Shown here: positions 24,798-34,679 of the stretch, piece by piece
How positions within the stretch are numbered: the first letter of the stretch is position 1
Layout of the letters: each line of letters starts with the position of its first letter
Source of the DNA: Paenibacillus catalpae
Lineage (GTDB): Bacteria > Bacillota > Bacilli > Paenibacillales > Paenibacillaceae
Direction of reading: 5' to 3'
NCBI RefSeq assembly: GCF_900112695.1
Contig: NZ_FOMT01000002.1
Coordinates: forward strand, 316,479-380,478
DNA length: 64,000 nucleotides
The notes under the pieces: model-generated
The model's input: the letters and a program-made list of their open reading frames with translations, nothing else
Databases searched by the model: none
Told to the model about the DNA's origin: nothing
Made by a program: the position numbers and the translations under genes

Positions 24798-25667
24798 TTG
24801 AATTCCAGAAGCAGATATGTGTGGGCCTATTTCATGATTGCGCCAACTCTCATAGGCACATTGGTTTTCTGGGGTTGGCCGGTTGTTCAATCGATTTTGC
24901 TGGGATTCCAGCATTCTTCAAATTTCGGAACCGTTAACCATTGGGTTGGATTTGATAACTATGTCAAGTTAGTCCATGACGAAGAGTTTTGGCAGAATTT
25001 ACGCAATACCCTGCTTTATGTGGCTATGTTTGTGCCTGTTACGCTGGTGCTCTCTACCTTGTTTGCCGTCCTGCTAAATACGAAGATTAAAGGGGTTTCC
25101 CTTTATCGTGTTATTTTTTTCTTGCCTCAAGTGACCATGCCCGCCGCGGCAGCGATGGTATGGGTTGTCTTATTCGCCCAGGACTTCGGACTTATCAACC
25201 ATTTATTGGGGACGCGTATGGCATGGCTGTCTAATGGCCATTATGCCATGCTCGTGCTCGTTATCGTTGGCGTGTGGGGGGCAATCGGCATGAATATGCT
25301 GCTGATTCTCGCAGGCTTGCAAGGGATACCGAAATCCCTTTATGAAGCGGCGGATATTGACGGCGCCAAGAGATTTAACAAGTTTAGATTCATTACGATT
25401 CCCATGTTAACGCCAACCCTGTTTTTCACAAGCATCATTCTATTAATTGGAGCTACGCAAATCTTCGACTCTATCTATCTGATTATCGGAAAGACGAATG
25501 TTGCGCTTCCGTCGGTTCGCTCGCTTGTTTATGCCTATTACCAGAACAGCTTCATTTATAATGATCGCAATTATGGCGCTGCCATTATCAATGTATTGCT
25601 GGTGATTAACCTTGCGCTGACAGGCATCCAATTTGCATTTCAGAAAAAATGGGTCTACTACGACTAA
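24798..25667 (+). CDS. ABC transporter permease, MalF-type
   Basis: A 289-residue inner permease with six predicted membrane segments beginning YVWAYFMIAPTLIGTLVFWG. The EAA loop is present near residue 190: YEAADIDGAKRFNKFRFITI followed by PMLTP. AGGGAG at 24784-24789 best fits the TTG start at 24798; two GTG codons at 24789 and 24792 overlap the ribosome site. The next permease starts 20 bases after the stop. It forms the channel with the 25688 gene for the sugar bound by the 23384 lipoprotein. Confidence 0.9.
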   Translation: MNSRSRYVWAYFMIAPTLIGTLVFWGWPVVQSILLGFQHSSNFGTVNHWVGFDNYVKLVHDEEFWQNLRNTLLYVAMFVPVTLVLSTLFAVLLNTKIKGVSLYRVIFFLPQVTMPAAAAMVWVVLFAQDFGLINHLLGTRMAWLSNGHYAMLVLVIVGVWGAIGMNMLLILAGLQGIPKSLYEAADIDGAKRFNKFRFITIPMLTPTLFFTSIILLIGATQIFDSIYLIIGKTNVALPSVRSLVYAYYQNSFIYNDRNYGAAIINVLLVINLALTGIQFAFQKKWVYYD

Positions 25668-25687
25668 GGAAGGGGGAAGACCTAAAT

Positions 25688-26518
25688 ATGCACAGCTTAT
25701 CGCCTAAGAAGATCAACCTGGTTGTTCATATCATTCTTATTATCAGCGCCATCGCCATGCTCGTTCCATTTGTATGGATGGTACTGACTTCGCTGAAGAC
25801 AACGACGGAAGCTACGCAAATTCCAATCCGTTATTTTCCGGATGCCCCCAGCTTAAGAGGATATATTGAGGCGATCAAGCAATCGGAGTTTCCGCATTAT
25901 TACCTGAATACGGTTATATCAGCGGTAATGAAGACCGTATTTCCGGTTATTTTTAGTTCGATGGCGGCGTATGCCTTTGCCCGGATACGGTTTCCGGGAA
26001 GCTCTCTGCTCTTTATCTTGATTCTCTCGGTCATGATGGTGCCAAATCCCGTTTTCTATACGCCGCAATACATGATGATGAGTGAATTGGGACTCGTTAA
26101 TACCGTTACCGCGCTTTGGATTGCCTCGTTAATCAGCCCTTTTGCTACTTTTCTTCTAAGACAATTTTTTATGGGTATATCCAAGGAATTGGAAGAAGCA
26201 TCCGTTCTGGATGGCTGCAATCCGTTTCAAATTTATTGGCATATCATGCTTCCTTTAGTCAGGTCGGCTTTGGTAGCCATTGTTATTATTCAACTGCAAT
26301 GGGCATGGAATGAGCTGCAATGGCCGCTTATTATTAATAGCTCTCCAGAGAAGATGACCTTGTCATCAGGCATAGCGACGCTAGTATCCATGTTTGGGAC
26401 CGATTACCCGGTGTTAATGGCAGGTGCCTTTATGGCTGTCGTTCCGATGATTATCCTCTTCTTTATATTCCAAAAACAATTTATTGAAGGCATCGCCTTC
26501 AGCGCGACAAAAGGATAA
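25688..26518 (+). CDS. ABC transporter permease, MalG-type
   Basis: A 276-residue permease with six membrane segments (first: VVHIILIISAIAMLVPFVWM) and the EAA loop ELEEASVLDGCNPFQIYWHI followed by MLPL. The C-terminus IEGIAFSATKG is the standard ending of MalG-like sugar permeases (IxGItaGAVKG). The ATG at 25688 follows GGAAGGGGGAAG; the frame extends upstream into the previous gene without a ribosome site. Third gene of the importer operon; a hairpin (26524-26547) and a strong ribosome site lead on to the giant S-layer protein gene. Confidence 0.92.
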   Translation: MHSLSPKKINLVVHIILIISAIAMLVPFVWMVLTSLKTTTEATQIPIRYFPDAPSLRGYIEAIKQSEFPHYYLNTVISAVMKTVFPVIFSSMAAYAFARIRFPGSSLLFILILSVMMVPNPVFYTPQYMMMSELGLVNTVTALWIASLISPFATFLLRQFFMGISKELEEASVLDGCNPFQIYWHIMLPLVRSALVAIVIIQLQWAWNELQWPLIINSSPEKMTLSSGIATLVSMFGTDYPVLMAGAFMAVVPMIILFFIFQKQFIEGIAFSATKG

Positions 26519-26523
26519 AAGGC

Positions 26524-26559
26524 ATCCGGACTTCTTCGAGTCCGGATTAACCTGTTTTT
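26524..26559 (+). terminator. Hairpin, possible partial terminator
   Basis: ATCCGGACT (26524-26532) pairs with AGTCCGGAT (26539-26547); a T-run (26555-26559) follows after 7 bases. It could attenuate transcription between importer and giant S-layer gene. Confidence 0.45.
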
Positions 26560-26636
26560 CTCACTGGATGTTGGCCATAGGCAGAAAAGTAAACCTCTTA
26601 TTGACAGCGCTTTCAAATAGGAAGAGGAGGATTTTG

Positions 26637-29600
26637 ATGAAGCTATTTTCCGTGCACGATATTGGGAAGACATCATTCAAAGTTATGCTCATTGTAAGCT
26701 TGTTATTGGGCACGCTCTTTGGGAATGCCGCGAGCAAAGTAAGTGCGGATCCGAACCCGGCGCGCGTACCTGCTAATCCGTATCCCAGCCCAGCGGTGGA
26801 TAGTGCTCTAACCAAGCATGATCTGACCTATGCCCCAAGCCCGCTGGACAATCCGCTGAAAGGATTCGCGCCGTTCTATCCGTGGGAAACGGAGACTTCC
26901 TTCCCGCACAGCTTGGAATGGTATTATGTCCCGCTGAAAGCGGTGATGAATGGCCCGAATTCCTATACATTCGATGCTGGTCTTGAGCCGGCGCTAAATG
27001 CCATTGCGGCAAGAGGGAATCAGGCGGCGATTAGAGTCTATCTTGAGTATCCGGGAAAAGAGGATGCCATACCGGCGTTTATTCACGATAGCAGCGTTGC
27101 CATGCGTCATAACGATACCTTTAACCAAGATGAGCCTGATTATGACGATCCATTAATGGTAACGTATTTGACAAACTTTATTAGAGCTTTCGGAGCAGAG
27201 TATGACGGAGATCCGCGCATTGGATTTATTCATATGGGCCTCGTTGGTTTATGGGGGGAGTGGCATACTTACCCTTACGATGAAGATGCTGCAGACGGAT
27301 TGCCGAACTACATGCCGAGTACGGAAACGATCGGGAAGCTTTTCACCGAATATGATGCGGCCTTCGATTACACGAAGATTGAAGTCCGATATCCCGGCCT
27401 GCCTGGCGCATCGGAGTACAACATGGGCTATCATGATGACTCCTTCGGATATAAGGAAGGCGATCCGCTGCAAAGCGTGACGCAGCCGGAGAGCATGGGC
27501 GGAGCCTATTATTCGTTCTTGACCAAGATGCTGGAAGCCGGTTCGGAGAACAAATGGATAACGGAATCGGTTGGCGGAGAAGTGCGTCCGGAAATTCAGA
27601 GCAATTTCTTTACCGGCGGCGCTAATGTGGATGACGCCATGGATGATATTGAATTGACTCATGCGACGTGGATGATCAACCAAGGCGGTATCAGCAACTA
27701 TCATGCTAATGACGCTGCCGTTGCCGCGGGCGTGAGAAAGATGGGCTACGATCTGAATGTGAAGAGCGCCTATTATAATGATATTGCTCAAGGTGACCCG
27801 CTTAAGGTTGGCGTAACCATTCAGAATAACGGCGTTGCTCCCTTCACTTATCCTTGGAAGGTAGAACTGGGAGTAAAGAATGCATCAGGAAAGCTTGTGA
27901 AAGAGTGGGATACAACCTGGGATATGACAAAGGTAATGCCTTTGGAGATCAGAACGTATCCGGAATGGAATGTATCTGGTGATCCGAAATATGTTCCATT
28001 CGGTGAACCCTATTATTTCGATACGACTATTGCTGCTCCGGACTTGAATGACGGTTACTACTATTTAGTGATGAAAGTCGTTAATCCGTTAGAGGAAATG
28101 AGCAGCAAGGCGAAAAGAGTAGGATTTGCGAATACGGATCAAGACAGCGAAGGTTGGCTGAATTTGGGGTCAGTGCGGATAGGGGATTGCGCTTCACCTT
28201 GCTTGGAGCCTCCAACTTCGCCGCCGGCCCCGCCAAAGCGCCTGCTTGTGGATGATTACGACGGGACTCCAGCCTGGTCCGGAAGCACTCAAAATGATCT
28301 GAACCAATGGACGGGATCAAGCAATTTTGCAAATGGGAGCGGCGCTGGTGTTGTAGAAGACGGCGCATTAACGCTGCAGGTTCAGAATATGTCACGGATG
28401 GAGACCAATATCGGAAGAAATCTTGCAGATACGAGCAAACTGGTCATTCGGGTGAAAGGGGCCGCCGGAGGCGAAGAGAATCAGGTCAATGTCAGTATTG
28501 GCGGCGTGACGAAAACACTTGGTCAATTCAGCGGCGATACGATAACGACAAGCTATAAAGATCTCGTAATCGACTTGCCTGCTCAAGGAGTAGATCTATC
28601 GCAAACGATCTGGAGCATTGCGATCTCGCAAGCTGCTTGGGGGACTACAGGAACGATCTCTATCGATGAAATCTACTTTACGGATAAAGTTGAATCAGAT
28701 ACGGATCCTGGTACGGATCCAGGCACTGATCCTGGTTCAGGTTCAGACAAACCGGGGCTCATAGACGATTTCGAATCCTATGCGGATAACGCTTCTCTTG
28801 GGCAAGCATGGACGGAAGCGTGGTCCGACAAGCCGGGCTCCGTTACGAGAGTGCTTGGCCAATCGAGCGGAAGCAAGGGCCTAAAGCTTTCGACTGCAAT
28901 TGCCGATTCAGAGTGGTCGAATATTATCCATTCCATTCCTTCAGGCAAGAGAGATTGGTCCAAGTATGACGGACTAAGCTTCTGGGTGGACAATACAACA
29001 AACGACAATAAAAATTTCAGCTTGAATGTCGCGCTTCAAACGCCTGCAGCCAAAGGCGAGTTTGGGTTAAAAGAAGGCGGGTCAGCTTTAACGATCTCAC
29101 CTGATGGAAGCTGGCACCCTGCGGCATTTAACGGAAGCTCGCTTAATGTGCCCGCGGGTTTCAAAGGCGTTGTGAAAATCGCTTGGGATCAATTCGTTCA
29201 ATCCGCATGGCAGTGCGACGGTGTTCAGGCAGAATGCGCAGCGGCGCTTGATTCAAGCGAAGTAACCGGGCTTCAGTTCGGATACCCGCCAGCGGGCTAT
29301 AGTCATAACGTCATCACCATCGATGACATTATGCTCTACCGGGCAGATAAAATATTGGACGATTTCGAATCGTATGCGGACGATGCTGCTTTGCACAATA
29401 TTTGGCGGATAGACTGGGAATCCGGAGAGCCGTCTACGCTTCGAACGATTGACCAAGTGAACTTCTCGAATGGCAGTCAATCGATGAAATTTTCCGTGTC
29501 CCCTCCTCCGGGCCAATCGGCATCCGATTGGGTAAACATTAAACGCATGGCATTTAACGGGACAGATAAGGATTGGTCCGCATTTGACGGACTCACATTC

Positions 29601-32600
29601 TGGGTCAACAATATATCGCCAAGCAGCAAAGCTATGGACCTGAATATCTCGCTGGTAACAGATGCGCCTAAAGGTGAGTTCTCCTTGAAACAAGGAGGAA
29701 ACGTACAGCTCTACGATGCGGAAGACGGCTGGAAGTCAACCACCCTTGGCGGAGGCTCCCTATCTATCGCTGCAGGTTACAAAGGAATGGTTCGAATTCC
29801 TTGGAGCGCATTCGTCCAGTCGGCATGGCAAGGCTGCAATGCTTGCGACGCCGAGTTCGACTCGAGCAAGGTTCTTCAAATTCAATTCGGCTTTGGACCA
29901 AAAAATCAATCTGACAATGTTCTCAGCATCGACCAGATTGGCCTCTATGCACTAGCCGGCAGAACAAGCGGATCAGGAGGAGGCCCAACAACAGATCCTG
30001 TTGACCACCCGGCTCCGCCAGCTTGGGCATCACCAGCAGGAACGCAGGCACTTGCGTATCAAAATGCTCCTGTAGATAATCCGTTGAAAGGCTTCCTGCC
30101 TTTCTACGATGCAGCTGAGGAAGCTTATTTTACAGAAGGCGATGATTGGCGAGACCGGCCGACACAGCTGCCTTACAGCTTGGAGTTCTTCTACCTTCCG
30201 CTTAATAAACTGATGAACAACCTGAATGACTTTAATTGGACGGAGCTGGACAAACGGCTTGACGCAGTAGCGTCCAGAGGCAATCATGCCGTATTTAGGG
30301 TCTATCTGGATTATCCGAATAAGCCTTCGGGTATACCGCAGTTCCTAATCGATGAAGGGCTTGAGACGTATGCCTATTCGGAATACAACAATGGTAAGGA
30401 TGCCACGAGCTTAGCGCCGAATTATAATGACGAGCGTTTAATGGGAGCCTTAGACAATTTCATTGGGGCGCTTGGAGCGCGATATGACGGCGATCCTCGC
30501 ATCGGATCTTTGATGATCGGATTGATTGGCTTCTGGGGGGAATGGCATACCTATCCTTATGACGGGAATATCAAATCGCCAAACCTGATGCCGTCCGATG
30601 CTAATCTGAAGCGGGTTCTTACCGCTATGGACGATGCGTTTAACGAAACGCAGCTCGTGTTGCGATATCCGATGGACAACAGCATCTTAAAAACCAAAAA
30701 TTTCGATGTCGGCTATCATGATGATTCCTTTGCTTTCCAGACGCTTCCGCCAAGCCTCGGAGGGCAGGGCTGGCACTTCTGGGGAAGAGTCAACGACGCA
30801 GGGGTAACGGATTTCTGGAAAACGAACAGCATGGGCGGAGAGATGAGACCGGAAATTCAAGTGAAGATGTGGAACAATGATCCGCCAGTATACAATGAAC
30901 CATCGACGCCAATCGAGGGTGCCCAAGGTGAAGATTACTACACAAGTCTGGGCTTGACCCATGCATCCTGGTTAATTGCGCAAGGAATATTCCAAACTCC
31001 GCTGGAGTCCGCGGCATTAGCAAGAGCTACGGAAGGATCACGCAGCATGGGCTATGAATATTATGTGCCCGCTGCCTATCTGGATGCATCGGATGGAAGC
31101 TTGAAGGTAGGAGTAGAGCTTGAGAACAAAGGAGTAGCGCCGTTCTACTACAACTGGAAGGTAGAGCTTGCTGCCAAATCAGAAGATGGCATTGTAAAAG
31201 TATGGGAACCGGGTTGGGATCTGAAAGACGTTCTTCCTAATACGAATGGATTCGATAACAATAAGCTGTTTGAATCCACTAGCAATCCGGAATTAAGCAA
31301 TGGAAGTTATCAAATAGTAATGCGTTATGTGAATCCGTTAGAGCAAATCAATGCGGACGCCAAGAAATTCCGCTTCGCTAATGCGGAGCAGAATAGTGAC
31401 GGTTGGCTGAGTCTGGGTCGTGTAGACGTATCGAACAGTGCTGCCGAGGCCCCAATAAGGGTTACGGGTTTAACGGCGAATACGGCCGGCCAGATACAAT
31501 TGTCCCCAGACTCCAGCGCCCAAGTTAATGTTTCAGTCGTTCCTGCAGATGCTAGCAATACTAGAGTAGTGTGGTCTTCGGCTAACCATAAAGTTGCCTA
31601 TGTATCTGCCACTGGCCTGGTCAAGGCTGTTGGCGTCGGCAGTACCGTTATTACGGCTAAGTCGTCTGACGGCAATGTGGAAAAGCAATTTCAGGTGACG
31701 GTTGCGTCTGGTTCAACTTCGAATCCGTCCACTGGGGGCACTACTTCTGAACCAGCTCCAGAGTTTACGGAGAACGGAATCAAGCTGGGACAAAATGCGG
31801 TAACGATTACTCCGTCAACAAATGGCGTAACCGAAGCAACCATTGACTCGAAGAAGCTTCAAGATGCCTTCCGTGCTCTTCACAACCATTCAAAATCGAA
31901 TTCCGTTATTATCGAATTGAAAAATAACGGCGGAAGCGTGAAGGTCAATGTGCCGTCATCTGCACTTGCGGGGAATGAGCTGCTGGATGCATCAATCCTT
32001 GTACAGACGGATTTCGGAAGCTATAAGGTTCCTGTCCAAGCTTTAGGCCTCACAGCATTAGCGCAAAAGCTGGGCGCAAGCCCTGAAGAGATGACGATAA
32101 GTATCGTCATCGACAAAGTTGCAGGCCGTACGTCGGATCTGTTGGCTGAACAGGCAAGTAAAGAAGGGCTGACCTTGCTTGCCCCTGCCCTGGATTACAA
32201 AATTTTTGCTCAAGCAAACGGACAGTCAATCGAAATAACCAGCTTCGGCAGCACCTACGTCGAGAGATCAGTTAGGGTGCCGGGAACCATTGATCAAGCG
32301 AACACGACCGCACTTCTATTCGACCCGGATACAGGGACATTCACCTTTGTTCCATCGGTACTTCAGGATAACGGGGGACATTCCGAAGTTGTAATCAAAC
32401 GAAATGGGAACAGCATTTATGCGGTGGTATCTAGCTCGGGCAGCAAAACGTTCGCTGATCTGAAAGGCCACTGGGCAAAATCGGATATCGAGCTGCTGGC
32501 CTCCAAGCGGATTATAAACGGTACCGCGCCTAACCGCTTCTCACCGGACAAAGCGATTACTCGCGCAGAGTTCACGGCCCTGCTTGTTCGCTCCCTTGGA

Positions 32601-33002
32601 CTCCGTACTCCGGCTACGTCCGCCGCTTTTAGCGACGTAGCCATGGGGGACTGGTTCGCTGACGCGATTGCAACAGCGGTTGATGCGGGAATCATTAACG
32701 GCTATACGGATGGTTCATTTAAACCAAATGAACGAATCACCCGTGAACAAATGGCCGTTATGTTAGCCAGAGCTCTGAACTATGTGAACAAATCGGTTCA
32801 AGTAAATGAAAATGTTCTAGGCAGCTATACGGATAAAGGCTCGATTAGCGCTTGGGCTAAATCTTCGATAGCGGAATTGCTAACTGCTCAAATAATGAAA
32901 GGGAAATCGGAAACGACAATCGATCCCGCTGCGATTGCAAGCCGAGCTGAAGCCGCTGTTATGATCAAACGGTTCTTGCAGTTTGTGCAATTTATGAACT
33001 AA
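26637..33002 (+). CDS. Giant S-layer-anchored protein with two DUF4832-type modules
   Basis: A 2121-residue exported protein. Signal peptide 1-37. DUF4832-type module 1 (about 70-525): NPLKGFAPFYPW, IRVYLEYPG, GLWGEWHTYPYD (about 205), EVRYPGLPG, GYHDDSFGY, MGGEVRPE-like VGGEVRPE, then a beta-sandwich ending RVGFANTDQD. Carbohydrate-binding-like module LLVDDYDG (533-690). TDPG-repeat linker. Two IDDFESYAD modules (about 710-900 and 907-1105). DUF4832-type module 2 (1147-1600) with the same motifs in the same order. Big_2-like domain (1606-1690). A beta domain (1700-1930). Three SLH domains (1938-2121). GAAGAGGAGG precedes ATG 26637. Module 1 and 2 are clearly an internal duplication. I infer a cell-surface glycan-binding or glycan-cleaving machine feeding the adjacent importer. 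Confidence 0.85.
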   Translation: MKLFSVHDIGKTSFKVMLIVSLLLGTLFGNAASKVSADPNPARVPANPYPSPAVDSALTKHDLTYAPSPLDNPLKGFAPFYPWETETSFPHSLEWYYVPLKAVMNGPNSYTFDAGLEPALNAIAARGNQAAIRVYLEYPGKEDAIPAFIHDSSVAMRHNDTFNQDEPDYDDPLMVTYLTNFIRAFGAEYDGDPRIGFIHMGLVGLWGEWHTYPYDEDAADGLPNYMPSTETIGKLFTEYDAAFDYTKIEVRYPGLPGASEYNMGYHDDSFGYKEGDPLQSVTQPESMGGAYYSFLTKMLEAGSENKWITESVGGEVRPEIQSNFFTGGANVDDAMDDIELTHATWMINQGGISNYHANDAAVAAGVRKMGYDLNVKSAYYNDIAQGDPLKVGVTIQNNGVAPFTYPWKVELGVKNASGKLVKEWDTTWDMTKVMPLEIRTYPEWNVSGDPKYVPFGEPYYFDTTIAAPDLNDGYYYLVMKVVNPLEEMSSKAKRVGFANTDQDSEGWLNLGSVRIGDCASPCLEPPTSPPAPPKRLLVDDYDGTPAWSGSTQNDLNQWTGSSNFANGSGAGVVEDGALTLQVQNMSRMETNIGRNLADTSKLVIRVKGAAGGEENQVNVSIGGVTKTLGQFSGDTITTSYKDLVIDLPAQGVDLSQTIWSIAISQAAWGTTGTISIDEIYFTDKVESDTDPGTDPGTDPGSGSDKPGLIDDFESYADNASLGQAWTEAWSDKPGSVTRVLGQSSGSKGLKLSTAIADSEWSNIIHSIPSGKRDWSKYDGLSFWVDNTTNDNKNFSLNVALQTPAAKGEFGLKEGGSALTISPDGSWHPAAFNGSSLNVPAGFKGVVKIAWDQFVQSAWQCDGVQAECAAALDSSEVTGLQFGYPPAGYSHNVITIDDIMLYRADKILDDFESYADDAALHNIWRIDWESGEPSTLRTIDQVNFSNGSQSMKFSVSPPPGQSASDWVNIKRMAFNGTDKDWSAFDGLTFWVNNISPSSKAMDLNISLVTDAPKGEFSLKQGGNVQLYDAEDGWKSTTLGGGSLSIAAGYKGMVRIPWSAFVQSAWQGCNACDAEFDSSKVLQIQFGFGPKNQSDNVLSIDQIGLYALAGRTSGSGGGPTTDPVDHPAPPAWASPAGTQALAYQNAPVDNPLKGFLPFYDAAEEAYFTEGDDWRDRPTQLPYSLEFFYLPLNKLMNNLNDFNWTELDKRLDAVASRGNHAVFRVYLDYPNKPSGIPQFLIDEGLETYAYSEYNNGKDATSLAPNYNDERLMGALDNFIGALGARYDGDPRIGSLMIGLIGFWGEWHTYPYDGNIKSPNLMPSDANLKRVLTAMDDAFNETQLVLRYPMDNSILKTKNFDVGYHDDSFAFQTLPPSLGGQGWHFWGRVNDAGVTDFWKTNSMGGEMRPEIQVKMWNNDPPVYNEPSTPIEGAQGEDYYTSLGLTHASWLIAQGIFQTPLESAALARATEGSRSMGYEYYVPAAYLDASDGSLKVGVELENKGVAPFYYNWKVELAAKSEDGIVKVWEPGWDLKDVLPNTNGFDNNKLFESTSNPELSNGSYQIVMRYVNPLEQINADAKKFRFANAEQNSDGWLSLGRVDVSNSAAEAPIRVTGLTANTAGQIQLSPDSSAQVNVSVVPADASNTRVVWSSANHKVAYVSATGLVKAVGVGSTVITAKSSDGNVEKQFQVTVASGSTSNPSTGGTTSEPAPEFTENGIKLGQNAVTITPSTNGVTEATIDSKKLQDAFRALHNHSKSNSVIIELKNNGGSVKVNVPSSALAGNELLDASILVQTDFGSYKVPVQALGLTALAQKLGASPEEMTISIVIDKVAGRTSDLLAEQASKEGLTLLAPALDYKIFAQANGQSIEITSFGSTYVERSVRVPGTIDQANTTALLFDPDTGTFTFVPSVLQDNGGHSEVVIKRNGNSIYAVVSSSGSKTFADLKGHWAKSDIELLASKRIINGTAPNRFSPDKAITRAEFTALLVRSLGLRTPATSAAFSDVAMGDWFADAIATAVDAGIINGYTDGSFKPNERITREQMAVMLARALNYVNKSVQVNENVLGSYTDKGSISAWAKSSIAELLTAQIMKGKSETTIDPAAIASRAEAAVMIKRFLQFVQFMN

Positions 33003-33019
33003 ATATTGGAATGAATAAT

Positions 33020-33050
33020 GGAGCACATGAGGTTAGCATGCATGTGCTCC
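33020..33050 (+). terminator. Terminator-like hairpin after the giant S-layer gene
   Basis: GGAGCACATG (33020-33029) pairs with CATGTGCTCC (33041-33050). The following TGTTC is a poor T-run, so termination may be partial. Confidence 0.45.
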
Positions 33051-33111
33051 TGTTCTATGACGGAAGCGTATTCACGTTAATAGAATTAGTGTAGACTAGC
33101 AGGGAGACTCT

Positions 33112-34665
33112 ATGGTGAAGGGGAAGCGTTATAAAATGAAGCCTGCTGCTGTTATTGGTACGGTTGCGATACTTCTCGTATTTCTTGCGTACATCTTATT
33201 TAACCACTATTTTGGCCCAGGCCTATCAGGTACGCAAGGGTCCCATAATGCCGATACATCGGATAACAAAGGAGAAGACAAGCCAGAAACATTTGTCACG
33301 TTAAAAGTGATCATGCCAGGCGACCAATCGGCTCGCATGGGCGACTTCGTTGAGAACGAACTGAACGACCGGCTGAAGAAAGATTTGAATATGAATCTTG
33401 AACTGACGTATATCCCATGGTCGAACTACCAACAAAAACTGGAGCTCGCCTTATCCACGGGAGAAGATTACGATTTGTTCTGGTACGGCGCACCGTTTGT
33501 CTCTGTCTATTACACCAAAGGTTATATTCAACCATTAGATGAGCTTCTGGTCCAATACGGACAGGATCTTATTCAACATATACCCGATGAGAATTTCAAG
33601 CAGAACCGAATTGACGAGAAGCTTTGGGCGATACCGTCTCAAGCCTTTACGTCCGCCGGGAAATTCTCCTCTGTCATGGTCCGCCAGGATTTGCTGGAGA
33701 AGGTCGGCATGACAGACATCAAGACAATCGCCGATTTAGAACGGTTTTATCAAAGCATGCACGCGATAGATCCTAGTTATTACGGTTATTTGGAAACCGA
33801 TCGCGGGCATGAATTGTTGTGGCGCGAATTAACGGATCGAAACTATTCTTCATTGGACGAGCGAATGTTATTTATGGTGGATGAGGATTCCGGAGAGATA
33901 TTAAGCTATGTGGAATCTGACTTATACAAAAAAGTAGCTCAATTACGCGAGTCATGGGTGAATATGGGGATGATTGACAAGAATCTTGTAGGCAATCCTG
34001 CTGCAAAGATTGATCAGGAGAATGCGGGCAAGCTCCTTTTCCGTGTAGGTGCGGTCTCCAGAGCGATGGAAAATCTGCAAACGGCGCGGAATGCCGATCC
34101 GAATGCGAGACTCCGCGAGTATTATCTTGCAAAGGAGAAGCCAAAGTATATTACCACTCCAAGCAATGAAGCCTTTATGATTACTTCCGCATCGGAAAAT
34201 CCCGAACGCGCGATGATGTTTATGAATTGGATTCTGCATAGCAAAGAAAATTACAATTTTATTATTTATGGGGTAGAGGGAAAGGATTACGAACTGGACA
34301 ACGGTAAAATCAAGCAATTGACCAATGATCAGCTGATGTACGAATGGATGTGGCGGAACAAGGACTATTTTATCGCGCCTGCCCGTGTAGAAGATGACAT
34401 TATCGTTGATATGCTTAAGAACGACGAGAATTCTCGCATTTCCAAACTATTCGGTTTTCATTTCAACGAGGCTCCGGTTAAGAATGAAATTGCGCAAGTC
34501 ATGGCGGTCTATAAGGAAAAATTCGAGCCTATCACTTTTGGATTGGCCAGTTATGATCCATATTATGAGGATGCCATCGCAGCTCTCAAGAAGGCAGGCT
34601 TTGACATTGTTTTTTCCGAATTGAAAAAGCAGTTCTCGAAATTCCAACTCCAGGCCCGAGGTTGA
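33112..34665 (+). CDS. Membrane-anchored extracellular solute-binding protein (DUF3502-type)
   Basis: A 517-residue family 1 solute-binding protein of the LplA/YtcQ-like group. Residues 12-30 (AAVIGTVAILLVFLAYILF) are an N-terminal membrane anchor; there is no lipobox Cys. Lobe blocks: TLKVIMPGDQSARMGDFV, YIPWSNYQQKLELAL, DYDLFWYGAPF, and a DUF3502-like C-terminus (FEPITFGLASYDPYYEDAI, ALKKAGFD). AGGGAG precedes the ATG. It has no permease beside it; the kinase gene starts 15 bases after its stop. I infer that it binds the ligand for the YesM-type kinase and works as a sensor accessory, not an importer part. It could also share the 24798/25688 permeases. Confidence 0.85.
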   Translation: MVKGKRYKMKPAAVIGTVAILLVFLAYILFNHYFGPGLSGTQGSHNADTSDNKGEDKPETFVTLKVIMPGDQSARMGDFVENELNDRLKKDLNMNLELTYIPWSNYQQKLELALSTGEDYDLFWYGAPFVSVYYTKGYIQPLDELLVQYGQDLIQHIPDENFKQNRIDEKLWAIPSQAFTSAGKFSSVMVRQDLLEKVGMTDIKTIADLERFYQSMHAIDPSYYGYLETDRGHELLWRELTDRNYSSLDERMLFMVDEDSGEILSYVESDLYKKVAQLRESWVNMGMIDKNLVGNPAAKIDQENAGKLLFRVGAVSRAMENLQTARNADPNARLREYYLAKEKPKYITTPSNEAFMITSASENPERAMMFMNWILHSKENYNFIIYGVEGKDYELDNGKIKQLTNDQLMYEWMWRNKDYFIAPARVEDDIIVDMLKNDENSRISKLFGFHFNEAPVKNEIAQVMAVYKEKFEPITFGLASYDPYYEDAIAALKKAGFDIVFSELKKQFSKFQLQARG

Positions 34666-34679
34666 GAGGACGATCGATC

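Noticed and set aside
30976..30983. TTGCGCAA inside the giant S-layer gene (and another at 34490-34497)
   Set aside because: Both are ATT-GCG-CAA codons (Ile-Ala-Gln) within coding sequence, without flanking symmetry, so they are not taken as operators.
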